NCBI GenBank assembly: GCA_038277395.1
Contig: CM076189.1
Location: 213,878,011-213,942,010 of the forward strand
Length of the DNA stretch: 64,000 nt
From: Dryocosmus kuriphilus
Taxonomy: Eukaryota; Arthropoda; Insecta; Hymenoptera; Cynipidae
Direction: 5' to 3'
This document shows positions 44,641 to 55,981 of the stretch, piece after piece. Below the pieces are notes generated by a model, which made no database searches, was not told the DNA's origin, and worked only from the letters and a program-made list of their open reading frames with translations. The first letter of the stretch is position 1, and each line of letters begins with the position of its first letter. The position numbers were made by a program, and so were the translations under genes.

Positions 44641-46795
44641 TTTTTTGGAGATCGCCCAGAGAAATTGGTTTCTCCAGCCGATAGGATAGAAAGGACGTAA
44701 CAAAGCAGAAGCCAAAGGAATTGGTTCTCGTCTCTTCCGAATGATTTTTCAACCCTCCTGAAAATGTCAGGAGTCGGAGGAATTTCGATTTGGAAGAGTA
44801 CCTTTTCAAAGAGGAGCAATCCTGGTGTAAATCACTTCTGCTAATTCCACGGTTGAGCGACAGCCGACTAATTTTTGCTGCAGGCTCATTCCACGGCCCG
44901 GCCTTGGCGCTATCGTTAATATTATAAACGCCACTGTGTCAGTGTGTCAGTTTAAAAAATCAACCGATTGCTGAAACATATCAACAGTTGCGACATATCG
45001 CAACGACTGACTGACGGATCGATTATTATAATACCATAGTGTAAAAAATATTTCAAGCTTCGTAATGTGTCTATATTTTTGATGGGCTCTTTAATTATCT
45101 TTTAAGCCGACAGGAACAACATCTTTTTTGTCGTCTCAGCTTAACTGGAATTGTCAAAAATTTGCAGTTTATAGATTCAAATACTCAAAATGTCAGGGGT
45201 GAAAAGGGAGTCTCTTATTTAGTAATTAATGATGGATACGAAGATCTTTTCTTGATTAATTTTGTGGATTAATTGTTCTTTAATTTTTAATTTTCTCTTT
45301 TCAATTAATTGTTTTATCTTAGGAAACTACTCATCCTTTAAATTTATTATTTGAAAAGTATAATTTAATATGAATGTCTTGAAATTATAAATCAGCTAAA
45401 TTATTTTATAATAGATTTTGTTCAAATAATATTATTTTTTTATATTTCATTTTTTTAAAATTTAAATTATAAATCTTTTCTGTGGACAAACATTTGGAAA
45501 ATTTAAATTCCTGTAAAGAATTTTGAAATAAAATGAACTTTTGCCTCACAAGTTGTATTCATTTGCCTTAATTTTGGTTCGAGACAAAGAACGCGATCAT
45601 CAGGGACGCTTAGCGGCAAACTTCTCCCTTCTTCTTCACCTCTCTTTCATCCTGAGCTTCTCCTTCCCTCTTTTCCTTGGACTTCGAATAATACTGTACA
45701 TTTAAAGGACGAATGGTCCTGTGGGATTTGCGAAAGTTGTAAATGAGTTCGGTGCGTTTGTCCAGCGTTTATCTGAGATCGCGATGGGCGTTTGCAAACT
45801 GGATTTGCATCCATACGGATCTAGATGGATTTTGCGTGTAAGATGCAAAACAATCGAAAAATATTGCATTAAGCGCCACCATAAAAAAAGGTGCGATTAA
45901 AAAAAGTGTTTTTTTGCATCTGATTAAATTTTAAAACGCATGTAAGTTGTCAATCTAAAACTTCAGGGGCATAAATAAAAGTAATAATTTTTTATGAAGC
46001 ACTTAACATATCTAATTAACTTTAGTAAAATTATTTAACTTATACAATATATTGTCGGACGTGCCTACTTTCTTGGAGGTGTAATTTTCAAAAACGACAT
46101 CTACAATCAGGAAAGATAATCTATAAGTCTTTTATTTAAGGTGGCTTCGGCGTTTGGTACCGTATCAAGTGAAGGGCACCTCTGGGGCATGTATTATTAA
46201 ATGCTCATTGCTGCTTATTTAAAAAAGTCATTATAACGTATTATAATTATCTGAAGAGTTAAAAATAAGAAACTGCGGAAGAATCGTCAGAAAACAGCGG
46301 AAAGAAAAAATTTATTCGTTTGACCGGGGCGGTCAAATCTCATATATTCGGTTCTTTTTTCTCACTTTTCTCTTAATTTAAATGGTTAACCCTTTGCTTT
46401 TATGAAACTAATAGATTCCTTCGAATTGAAACTATTAGTATATTTTTGGTTCACGGACGCTCATGATTTTGTTTAAATTTTATTAATCGATTTAATGACG
46501 AGTCCCATAAGATTACGTGTTAAAATGCCAATTTTTTAGTAGACATTTTTTCGAAAATGACATCGTTAACCATGATATTTGTTTTTTGCTATTAATGAAT
46601 CTGGTATAGTTTATTTATATTACTTTCAAATTTCTGAGCGCTCCGTGATTTTTTTCAAAAACACCGAAGCCTAAGCTGGATATTCGACACGCATTTTTGG
46701 ATACAAACGTTTTCGAACTGACGGTCCATATTATTTTACTAAATAAATGGGAATTAAACATTTGTTACTTTAGTTTTAAAATTTATAGAACTCGA
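44641..46795. other. no gene recognised; 44650-44990 and 45590-45830 may be host DNA
   Basis: These two parts are of balanced composition and contain no repeat seen elsewhere in the window. The frame at 44529-44819 overlaps the end of the array and is not recognised. The rest is AT-rich. Confidence 0.35.
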
Positions 46796-46891
46796 GAGAC
46801 AGCGTGGTTCAGATAGTAGCGTGCTAAGTTAATAGTACAAAGTTTAAGCCGCAGTAGTCACACTGCAGTGGGTTCGAATCTCTAGGAAGTG
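46796..46891 (+). tRNA. tRNA-derived repeat (SINE-like head)
   Basis: GACAGCGTGGTTCAGATAGT (A-box-like) and GTGGGTTCGAATCTC (B box) lie about 50 bases apart, with AGCGTGCTA between. A sister lies at 58424-58515. The arms pair poorly, so it is a relic or SINE, not a tRNA gene. Confidence 0.4.
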
Positions 46892-47400
46892 AAAAACTTT
46901 TACTTCTGTTCTGTGGATCTTTCTCATTGAAAAGTTTAATAAATTAAAAAATTGTATATTAATAGTTGAAATATCTGAAAGGAGAAAGCTGTAGAAATAA
47001 AAATACATTTTTTTCCCAAAACATGAACATTTCTTTTCGGAAATAAAATGTTATGAAGATTCGATTAATCCTTACAAAAGTTTAATTAGAATATCGATGG
47101 TATACGGGAATAAGATGCCGTTTCAAAAATGCGTTGAAAACCATGCCATTTCAAAACTGCATTGAAGAACATGCCATTTCGGGGAACAAGTAAAAAATAC
47201 CATTTCGGTCACTTTCTTACCAAATAGAATTTTTTTTCGGTCAACAATTTTTTTTCTTCTTTCTTTCTTGTTTTTCTTTTCTAATTTGACATACTACAAG
47301 GGAAAAAGAATGTTTTCAAACGAATTTGAACAAATTTCACTACTTTAAGGTAATATCTTTGTCATTTTTCTATGAAAAAAATGCAAAAAATTTTTTTTTC

Positions 47401-47614
47401 ATATCAATCTATTATAGATATTGTTTTAATAAAAAATGTTTCATGAAATTGGTGTAACATACTTTACATTATTGCTATTGCTAAATTTATTGTATTTTTG
47501 CATTTTGTACAAAATATATGCGTTAAACAATGTTGCTAAATTTTTAAATGTTTATTGGTCATATTGTCACTAATAAGAAATTATTTGCATGATAAATTGA
47601 ATTAGCAATCTTTC
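47401..47614 (+). repeat. 214-bp direct repeat, left of the LINE
   Basis: Starts ATATCAATCTATTATAGATA and ends GAATTAGCAATCTTTC. It matches 52898-53112 with only a handful of differences. Confidence 0.9.
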
Positions 47615-48279
47615 TTCTTCTTCTTTATTGATAATGTTTCCCCTGAGGGCTTACATGGCTTCCGTTTTTTCCTTATTCCACTCTTACATTTTTTTAAATA
47701 CTTAAATTAATATTTACATTTAATACCACTACATAGACTTTCCTTATTTCTCTAATCTATTACTAATTTATATTCTATCGCAACTAAAAACTAATTATCG
47801 GGTTATTGATCGTGTTAGCGAACGAGGCATGTGAGCGAACGAGGCATGTGATCGAAGAAGGCATGTGTGCAAACGAGTCATGTGTGCGAGTGCAACTAAA
47901 TCTACCAAAATTATCGCAATTATCGCATTATCAAAATAATAATATCGCACGCAAAAATCGCAGCCGTAATTTGGATTACTTATACAATTACTATCATCTC
48001 TATATTCTTAACGCTTCTATGCGCTTTCCATTTCCGTTTTTTCACTTTCATTCTATTTAATGTTTCTGAGTATTTCACTCCACTATTTCACTCCTCTCAC
48101 ACTAACTCTTTCACATTTTTATTTCACTCACACTTATTCTTTAACTCTTTTACTCTACTCACACTTACTCTTTCACTCCACTCATACTCATCTCTCTAGC
48201 ACCCTCTAAACTCTTCATCCATTCTTCCCCCAAACCTTCTTCCCCTAATATCTCTTCCACATTCTCTTGCCAGCTTCCT

Positions 48280-49003
48280 TTCTCTTCCATCCCTCTTTTT
48301 CATCTATCCCAAACATGCTCCCACGTTTCCACCTCCCACTGACATCTTCTGCACTTTCTATTCTCCTCTTCTTCCCAATATCTCCCTTCCCTTACCTTGT
48401 TTCCCAACCTAAATCTAGCTATTCTCGTCCATCTCCTCTCTCCCCATCCCTTTTCCAAATACTTTGGTAGTCCTTCCTTCTTTATCACCTTATACCACTT
48501 ATTGTATTTTGATTCCTCAATCGATCCCCATCTTTCATTCAGTTGTTTTTGCCTGTCCCTTTTATCCATTTCCTCAAACTTTTTTTCTGTCCATCTCCAA
48601 TATCTCTCTCTTCTAAGGAACCTTTTCTTTCCACTTCCCATCTCGTTAATTCTATCGCCCTTCCCCTTCTTTCATCTATCTCCCTCAAACATTCCCTCGC
48701 TAAGTCTCCTCCCCTTCCCTCTTTTAACATCACTTCAAACTTGAGCGCTCTCTTTCCCGCTCTAGTACTCAATTTATCCGTTTGTGCTTCTTCTCTCACC
48801 ATATACCCTGGTGTCCTCCAGTCTACTCCCAACGTCCATTTTATATACCTTTCTTGTATCCTCTCAATATCTTCTCTTTCCTTCCAACCCCATATCACTG
48901 CTCCGTAGCTTAGCACCGGCCACCCCAGCGTATCAAACAACCATATTCTCCTTCTCCAGTATTTTTTAAAACTTCTTTTTCCGATTCCCCAAATCTGCTT
49001 CAT
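48280..49003 (-). pseudogene. LINE C-terminal region after RT, with Cys-rich end
   Basis: Two overlapping frames. 48539-49003 reads RIWLFDTLGWPVLSYGAVIWGW, EREDIERIQERYIKWTLGVDW and ends in a charged helix. 48300-48641 continues with GWGERRWTRIARFRLGNKVREG and CRRCQWEVETWEHVW, a CxxC-x-H type zinc-binding end. This order is what I know from LINEs of ants and other Hymenoptera. A frameshift near 48560-48640 separates the two. The region probably helps bind element RNA. There is no RNase H. Confidence 0.75.
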
Positions 49004-49075
49004 TACTCCAGCTGCTTCTTTTATCCTTTCTCTAATGTGCGCTCTGTGATCCCCATTGACTTGTAGAATATAACC

Positions 49076-49324
49076 CTAGTATTTAAACTCTTTTACTTCC
49101 TCTATCTTTACTTCTTTCCATCTTGCCGTCCACTCTTTTTTTCTACCCGCTCCTTTTCTAAACCTCATTATCTTTGTCTTTTCCACATTTATTACCAACT
49201 TTTTACCGTCTAAATATTTTTCCAATCCTGTAATTAGGCCCGCCATACCCTCCTCATTTTCCGCCATAATTAATATGTCATCTGCGTACGCCAGAGTATA
49301 AATTTTGCCACCTCCTCTCTTCAC
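49076..49324 (-). pseudogene. LINE reverse transcriptase, YADD segment
   Basis: KIYTLAYADDILIMAENEEG holds the catalytic YADD, followed by EKYLDGKKLVINVEKTKIMRF and VKEFKY, the motif D-E region. It ends at a stop where the GYIL-type continuation is expected. It continues from the frame 49331-50083 across a stop codon (TGA) near 49328. This is the only unit of the tandem repeat in which YADD is followed by the normal downstream sequence. Confidence 0.82.
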
Positions 49325-49330
49325 TCTTCC

Positions 49331-50083
49331 TCAGCCTTTTGTCTTCATTTCCTCTTCCAAGTCTACTATCACGATGTTAAATAAGAACGAGCTCAAAGGA
49401 CAACCTTGTCTAACTCCTCTCGCTAACCAGAAACTTTCCCCTACTCGATCCGCTACCTTTACCTTGCTTTTTATCTCCCTAAAAATTTCCGATACTCTCC
49501 TTACCGAACCCTCTCTTATGCCTCTTTTTTCCATAATTTTTTCTATCTCCTCCCTGTCCAAGGAATCAAATGCCGCTTTTAACTCTACAAACATTGCTAT
49601 CATTCTCCCTTTCTTTCTTTCTATTCTTCTATTTATCAGATAATTTAAAACATGTATGTTATCCATCACTCCCATTCCTTTCCTAAACCCTGTTTGATTT
49701 GCTGGTACTATCTTTTTTTCCTCAACCTCTTTCTTCAACGTATCTGCTAGAATAGTTACATATATCTTATACAAGGTTGGCATCAGCATTATTCCCGTAT
49801 AATCTTTCACCTCTTCACCATTACTCTTTTTCACTATCGGCACCACTACCTGCTCCTTCCATACTCCTGGCCAGTGCTCTCCTTTCCATACTCTATTGCA
49901 CATTATCCACGCCCATACCTTAAGTTCTTTTCCCCCGTATTTCCATACTTCATTTGGAATATCATCTATTCCAGGCGCCTTAGCATCTTTCATTGATTCC
50001 ATCACCTTGCTAATTTCTTCTTTTGCAATACACTCTTCCTCTTCTCTTTCCCTTCCCTCCTTTTTTCCTTTCCTTATTTTCAT
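49331..50083 (-). pseudogene. LINE reverse transcriptase, fingers and palm (unit 1)
   Basis: 250 residues without a break: KDAKAPGIDDIPNEVWKYGG, WKEQVVVPIVKKSNGEEVKDY, TGIMLMPTLYKIY, IVPANQTGFRKGMGVMDNI (RT motif 2 region), MFVELKAAFDSLDREEI (motif A; Asp retained in AAFDSLD) and RQGCPLSSFLFNIVIVDLEEE (motif B). The wording is typical of LINE RT. The preceding endonuclease frame is at 50426-50698, with stops between. The same segment recurs with small differences in units 2 and 3. Confidence 0.85.
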
Positions 50084-50425
50084 CTATACCCCTTCTAGCA
50101 AATCCGTGAAATACTTTTTCCATTCTAACATGTCAATATTCTCGCTTACCCTTTTCCTTCTTCTTCCCTCCCTATTTACTATCTTCCAAACCTCCTCCTC
50201 CGTCCTAGCCTTCTCTGCCTCTTCTACGAATCATTTATTTTCCTCCTCTTTTTTTCTATGACACAACTTAGCATACTCTTTCTTCTTCCTCTTATAATCC
50301 TCTCCCCTACTTTTCCCTTTTCTCCATTTTATTAATTCCTTCCTCATCTCTCTCTTTTTCTCTTTACATTCTTGATCCCATTCGTTTTTTCCCCCTTCAA
50401 CCCTAACATTCTGATTACCTGTTCC

Positions 50426-50698
50426 CTATAATGTACTTTTAATTTCCCTTATCACTATTTCCATTTCTTCATTTACACTTCCCTCACCCATTTTGATATT
50501 TTTTACCTTTTCCATAAATTGTTCTTTTCTTTCCATTGGCCAATCACCTTTGCTCGTTCTTTTATCCTTTACTTCCTTTTTATCCTTATTTTCTCTACCC
50601 TTTTCTACCTTCAATGTCACTATTAATGGAAAGTGATCCGACTCAATATATTCCCCTACCTCTAGGTGCTTTATGCTTTCCCTCACCTCGTCATCCAC
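50426..50698 (-). pseudogene. LINE endonuclease C-terminal part (unit 1)
   Basis: MDDEVRESIKHLEVGEYIES followed by DHFPLIVTLKVEK. The SDH motif (ESDHFPL) marks the end of an APE-type endonuclease. After it comes a Lys/Glu-rich linker. The copy in unit 2 is longer and shows the preceding TVIDYVIVDD block. The N-terminal half of the endonuclease is missing from all units. Confidence 0.75.
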
Positions 50699-50819
50699 TA
50701 TTACATAATCGATTACCGTTCCCTTTTCTCCATCTGCTCGAGTATATTCCCCTCCTCATCCCCCTGTATATTTCCGCTTAAAATAAACCATCCCATTTCT
50801 TCAAGGCACTTAACAATTT

Positions 50820-52369
50820 CGTATGTCATTTGCGTACGCCAGAGTATAAATTTTGCCACCTTCTCTCTTAACTCCTCCCCAGCCTTTTCTCTTCATTTCC
50901 TCTTCCAAGTCTGCTATCAAAAGATGTCAAATAAGAACGGGCTCAAAGGACAACCTTGTCTAACTACTCTCGCTAACCAGAAACTTTCCCCTACTCGATC
51001 CGCTACCCTTACCTTGCTTTTTGTCTCCCTAAAAATTTCCTATACTCTCCTTACCAAACCTTCTCTTATGCCTTTTTTACCATAATTTTTTCTATCTCCT
51101 CTCTGTCCAAGGAATCAAATGCCGCTTTTAAGTCTACAAACATTGCTATCATTCTCGCTTTCTTTCTTTCTATTCTTCTATTTGCCAGATAATTTAAAAC
51201 ATATGTTATCCATCACTCCCATTCCTTTCCTAAACCCTGTTTGATTTGGTGGTACTATCTTTTTTCCTCAACTTCTTTCTTCAACCTATCTGCTAGAATA
51301 GTTACATATATCTTATACAAGGTTGGCATCAGCGTTATTCCCGTATAGTCTTTCACCTCTTCACCATTACTCTTTTTCACTATCGGCAGCACTACCTCCT
51401 CCTTCCATACTCCTAGCCAGGGCTCTCCTTTCCATACTCTATTGCACATTATCCACGCCCACACCTTAAGTTCTTTTCCCCCGTATTTCCATACTTCATT
51501 TGGAATATCACCTATTCCAGGCGCCTTAGCATCTTTCATTGGTTCTATCACCTTGCTAATTTCTTCTTTTGCAATACACTCTTCCTCTTCTCTTTCCCTT
51601 CCCTCGTTTTTTCCTTTCCTTATTTTCATCTCTACCCCTCCTAGCAAATCCATGAAATACTTTTTCCATTCTAACATGTCAGTATTCTCGCTTACCCTTT
51701 TCCTTCTTCTTCTCTCCCTATTTACTATCTTCCAAACCTCCTCCTCCGTCCTAGCCTTCTCTGCCTCTTCTACGAATCATTTATTTTCCTCCTGTTTTTT
51801 TTTCTATCACACAACTTAGCATACTCTTTCTTCTTCCCCTTATAATCCTCTCCCCTACTTTTCCCTTTTCTCCATTTTATTAATTCCTTCCTCACCTCTC
51901 TCTTTTTCTCTTTACATTCTTGATCCCATCCGTTTTTTCCCCCTTCAACCCTAACATTCTGATTACTTGTTCCCTCTAATATACTTTTAATTTCCCTTAT
52001 CACTATTTCCACTTCTTCATTTACACTTCCCTCACCCATTTTGATATTTTTTACCTTTTCCATAAATTGTTCTTTTCTTTCCATTGGCCAATCACCTTTG
52101 CTCGTTCTTTTCTCCTTTACTTCCTTTTTATCCTTATTTTCTCTACCCTTTTCTACCTTCAATGTCACTATTAATGGAAAGTGATCCGACTCAATATATT
52201 CCCCTACCTCTAGATGCTTTATGCTTTCCCTCACCTCGTCATCCACTATTACATAATCGATTACCGTTCCCTTTTCTCCATCTGCTCGAGTATATTCCCC
52301 TTCCTCATCCCCCTGTATATTTCCGCTTAAAATAAACCATCCCATTTCTTCAAGGCACTTTAACAATTT
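50820..52369 (-). repeat. LINE tandem unit 2 (1,550 bp)
   Basis: Contains frames 51255-51677 (RT fingers, with APGIGDIPNEVWKYGG, one Asp changed to Gly) and 51770-52366 (198 residues: endonuclease end with DYVIVDDEVRE, SDHFPL and linker). GCTCAAAGGA occurs at 49391, 50941 and 52491, which gives the period of exactly 1,550. On the minus strand the unit joins the YADD codons of the next RT copy to MTYEIVKCLEEMGWFI of the endonuclease. Confidence 0.88.
51770..52366 (-). pseudogene. LINE endonuclease C-terminal half and linker (unit 2)
   Basis: MLKCLEEMGWFILSGNIQGD begins inside the endonuclease: GWFILSGN corresponds to the strand before the active-site Asn region, GTVIDYVIVDDEV to the IDY block and YIESDHFPLIV to the catalytic SDH. 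A linker of about 110 Lys/Glu-rich residues follows, ending near an Asp/Lys-rich KKEYAKLCDRKK helix. The frame is open for 198 residues, which is long for a decayed element. The N-terminal endonuclease blocks (GDFN, QET) are absent because the tandem junction lies just upstream. Confidence 0.8.
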
Positions 52370-52897
52370 CGTATGTCATTTGCGTACGCCAGAGTATAAA
52401 TTTTGCCACCTTCTGTCTTAACTCCTCCCCAGCCTTTTCTCTTCATTTCCTCTTCCAAGTCTGCTATCAAAAGATGTCAAATAAGAACGGGCTCAAAGGG
52501 CAACCTTGTCTAACTCCTCTCGCTAACCAGAAACTTTCCCCTACTCGATCCGCTACCCTTACCTTGCTTTTTGTCTCCCTAAAAATTTCCGATACTCTCC
52601 TTACCAAACCTTCTCTTATGCCTTTTTTACCATAATTTTTTCTATCTCCTCTCTGTCCAAAGAATCAAATGCCGCTTTTAAGTCTACAAACATTGCTATC
52701 ATTCTCCCTTTCTTTCTTTCTATTCTTCTATTTGCCAGATAATTTAAAACATATATGTTATCCATCACTCCCATTCCTTTCCTAAACCCTGTTTGATTTG
52801 GTGGTACTATCTTTTTTTCCTCAACTTCCCTCTTCAACCTATCTGCTAGAATAGTTACATATATCTTATACAACGTTGGCATCAGCGTTATTCCCCT
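52370..52897 (-). repeat. LINE tandem unit 3, truncated
   Basis: 528 bp of the unit, ending (on the plus strand) at the junction with the 214-bp direct repeat. The frame 52616-52882 shows MPTLYKIYVTILADRLKREV, NQTGFRKGMGVMDNIYVLNY and MFVDLKAAFDSLDREEI, with the motif A Asp as VDLKAAFD. This is the 5'-most part of the element as read on the minus strand, so the element is 5'-truncated. Confidence 0.85.
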
Positions 52898-53112
52898 ATA
52901 TCAATCTATTATAGATATTGTTTTAATAAAAAATGTTTCATAACATTGGTGTAACATACTTTACATTAGTGCTATTGCTAAATTTATTGTATTTTTGCAT
53001 TTTGTACAAAATATACTGCATTAAACAATGTTGCTAAATTTTTAAATGTTTATTGGTCATATTGTTACTAATAAGAAATTATTTGCATGATAAATTGAAT
53101 TAGCAATCTTTC
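52898..53112 (+). repeat. 214-bp direct repeat, right of the LINE
   Basis: Partner of 47401-47614. Confidence 0.9.
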
Positions 53113-54099
53113 ATAAAAGCTCAAATTTATACAAAGAATAGTAAATTATTTAATATATTTTTTTATTGCTTCACCTTATTTTATTTAAAAGCAAAAAAAT
53201 AGACTTTTATCATTCGTGACAGACTTCCAGTTTTAGGTTTAACAAAATTGATTATTTTTCACAAGATGAATATTACTATATTAATAATGAATATAGTGTA
53301 CCGAAAAATTAACAAAATCAAATATAGGAAAAAATTCTTATTTTTTTAAATTATCGGCAAAAGAAAGTATAAGCATTGATTATATTTTATTTTTCAATAA
53401 AATATGTAAAAATTATATTTTCTACTGTAAGGATTAGGCTTGATTGAAGATATTGTGGTTTTTAACAATTTCAACTAAAGAAAGTACATTAAAAAAAGGA
53501 TTGAACTTTTGCTAATGAAGTACACAAGTATTAACATTTTTGAATTAATATTACAACTTTTTTCACGTTTTACAATTTAGCATGACTTTTATAATGAAAT
53601 TGTCAATTAATATCCGAACTAATATATATAATCTTTTAGTAACTTAACAAAATTTTTCCCATTTTATAATCTCTGTCGCTAAAGCTTCGAACGTTGAGTA
53701 TAACTTATAGAAAACTTCCTTTACGAATCTGTGATCCTTTTACGAAACTTTTTTTAAATTAAATAGATTTGTTTGAATAAACTTTAAACAAATTTCGCAT
53801 CGTGGAAAGTTTAGATTGAAAATAAAATGCTAGTTTTCGTTCTTCGAACGTAGCGATTATTGATCGAGTACATTCCTTAAATTTTTTTGAGAACGAAAAT
53901 TTCTTCCGAACATTTCCACAATATGAAATTTCTTAAAAGCTTATATTCAACTTTAGTTTAAAAAAGTTTAGTGAAAGATTCACCGGGTTCATAGACGTAG
54001 ATTTCACAAAATACAAAATTTTCCATTATTTCGACTGTACGTTCGAAACTTTAGCGATATGAAAATTTTGAGGGATTTTTTCGAAATGGAACTTTTTTG
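53113..54099. other. inner part of the TIR element, no gene
   Basis: AT-rich, without recognisable motif. Confidence 0.45.
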
Positions 54100-54354
54100 A
54101 CTTTTTTTCTGAAACGGCACATTCGGTGAAATGGAATGTTCTTCAACGCAGTTTTGAAGTGGCGTATTTTTCAACGCATTTTTGAAATGGCATGTTATTC
54201 TGGTATAAAATCGATATTATAATATTTTTTTTTAAAGATAAATCGCGTATATAAATAAAAGTGTTTATTCCGAAGTTTTAAGCTAGGCCTAAACAAAAGT
54301 GATTTAATTCGATTGCTGGTCTAAATAATTTTTTAGAGAAACGAGAAAAAATCC

Positions 54355-54426
54355 ACCTCGGCCCGGATTTGAACCGGGAACGCCACTATTCACGCGTGGA
54401 GAGTTTTCCAATTACGCCACCGAGGC
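54355..54426 (-). tRNA. tRNA-like module, 72 nt
   Basis: Minus-strand GCCTCGGTGGCGTAATTGGA to CCGGGCCGAGGT. The acceptor stem is 7 bp with G-T closing and the T arm is perfect. The D stem (GCG/CTC) and anticodon stem each have a mismatch. Confidence 0.5.
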
Positions 54427-54695
54427 CTCAGTAGATCGTTTCTCGTTTCTCTTATTCAAGAGGATGACGCGGGTTTGCACTACACCTGTGAAATTTTTCA
54501 TTTTGAATGAATTAAACCAGAATATTTCACGAATCTGGATATAGTTTTTAATTTTAAGTTATTATTGACCAGTATAATTAATATTAAAAACTATATCCAG
54601 ATTCGTGAAATATCCTGGTTTAAATCATTCAAATTGAAAAATTTCACAGGTATAGGTGCAAACTCGCGTCATTCTGTTGAATAAGAGAAACGATG

Positions 54696-54767
54696 GCCTC
54701 GGCGGCGTAATTGTAAAACGCTCCACTCGTGAATAGTGGCGTTCCCGGTTCAAATCCGGGCCGAGGT
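54696..54767 (+). tRNA. tRNA-like module, 72 nt, full cloverleaf
   Basis: It splits exactly into acceptor GCCTCGG/CCGAGGT (7 bp, first pair G-U), D stem GCG/CGC, anticodon stem CCACT/AGTGG with loop CGTGAAT, a 4-base variable loop, and T stem CCCGG/CCGGG with loop TTCAAAT. The loop position gives anticodon TGA, but base 33 is G instead of the invariant T, and a serine tRNA would need a long variable arm. I infer a tRNA-derived or tRNA-mimicking repeat, not a serine tRNA gene. Confidence 0.5.
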
Positions 54768-54840
54768 GGAACTTTTTCTCGTTTCTCTAAAAAATTATTT
54801 AGACCAGCAATCGAATTAAATTTAACATCTGAAATTAATT

Positions 54841-55919
54841 AATTAATTATACTGTTCAATAATAACTTAATATTAAAAAAATGATTTAGTTTCTGTGTTA
54901 AAAGTCTGAAAACGACACCCACGTGGGTGTTCTCGTATTTCTTATATTTACATAATTATTTTAAGACCCAAATTGGTGCTAAAATGACACTTCGTTTTTT
55001 TTCAGCGAACAAAGGAATTTTTTAATTAAATAAAAAATGAGTCACGTGAGAAGATAAGCTCACAGCAGGGAATCCTTTTGAGCACCGAAAAATGCTGGAG
55101 GACACGCCTTGAAAAATGAGGACATTCCAGGATTCGGTTTTGGAGACGCGATAATTAAGCTTCTCTAGGCAGGTGAACTAGTTTCGCGGAGCCTCTTTGA
55201 GCTCGGAAATTATGGCAAGAAGGCAGACGATTTCGTGTTATGCGTTTTCGTCCTGCCATCAGTCTACGTCTGTAGAGACTACTTTACTACTCCACTCTAT
55301 GGGGGTGGAGCAAAACGCACTGACATCCAACCGACTGACAGTGACTGACATCCGCCTGACGTTTCCAATGATCTCGAATACTCAAAATTAACGGCCTTCA
55401 AGAAACATGTTTTAGATTTTAGAAAAGAGCCACTACTTCTGACAAATAGGATCCATAGTCCATACTAGTCTTTCATAGAAAAAAAAAAACTCTCAAGATG
55501 GAAGAAATATCGAAAATGGAATTTTCAAAGAAACTAATTCTTAGACATTTTTAAACGGGAATTTATTACATTTCCAGACCAAAAAAAGCCCTTAAAACTA
55601 ATGGATTTGGATTTCTAAATTCTCGGAATATTCACGTTTTTTAGTTAAAAATTATAACACTCTTAAGACAAAAAATAAATAATTCTCTATTTGAAGCTAA
55701 AAAGTTCCAAAGAAATAAAAATACGATTAGATTTGGACAAAACACAAAAACAAAAAAATAATTCTTCCAGAAAAAATACTGAAAAAACAAAAAAAAAAAA
55801 AAACCCCCAAAAAAATGGAGGAAAGAATGAGAAGGCAACCAAGCAAAACCCCTTCCTTCTCTTTTTTCTTTCGTCCTCTTTTTTTATTTATCTTTTAATT
55901 TTCTTATTCTAACAAAATT
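54841..55919. other. no gene recognised; 54990-55390 may be host DNA
   Basis: 55030-55390 has balanced composition and no repeat partner in the window. The frame 55197-55391 is not recognised. 55640-55920 is A/T-rich with homopolymer runs. Confidence 0.35.
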
Positions 55920-55948
55920 ATTTTTTTTTTAATTATAAAGAAAGCCAA

Positions 55949-55981
55949 CGTTTCGTTGTAATTCTAAGACCCTTATCAAGG
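55949..55981 (-). ncRNA. hammerhead-like motif of PLE-1
   Basis: On the minus strand CCTTGATAAGGGTC ... AATTACAACGAAACG. CTTGATAA and GAAACG are recognisable, but stem II no longer pairs. Confidence 0.35.

Larger units (their letters stand above)
47612..52897 (-). mobile_element. LINE with tandemly repeated EN-RT segment
   Basis: On the minus strand the element ends with AATAAA followed by a short GAA-repeat tail (about 47630-47611). From there to 49270 is single-copy; 49270-50819, 50820-52369 and 52370-52897 are units of a 1,550-bp tandem repeat, the last truncated. Long uninterrupted open stretches and few differences between units point to a young event. Confidence 0.85.
47093..54222. mobile_element. 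TIR element with ~120-bp ends, carrying a LINE
   Basis: The left end TATCGATGGTATACGGGAATAA followed by ATGCCATTTCAAAA.TGC repeats is mirrored at the right end (54100-54222: GCATTTTTGAAATGGCATG ... ATCGATA). Without the LINE and its duplicated flank the element would be about 1.6 kb. The inner DNA has no gene of its own that I recognise. Confidence 0.65.
54300..54840. mobile_element. tRNA-like fold-back element (copy 3), best preserved
   Basis: The arms 54300-54560 and 54580-54840 mirror each other around GACCAGTATAATTAATA. Phrases include TCGATTGCTGGTCTAAATAAT at the outer edge and CTATATCCAGATTCGTGAAAT near the centre. Both tRNA-like modules are intact. Confidence 0.85.

Noticed and set aside
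48397..48744. Ser/Phe/Leu/Pro-rich plus-strand frames at 48-52 kb
   Set aside because: They are the antisense of the Lys/Glu-rich LINE protein and mirror its codons.
54696..54767. Functional tRNA-Ser(UGA) gene
   Set aside because: Base 33 is G, the long variable arm of serine tRNA is missing, and the sequence always occurs in paired repeat arms.
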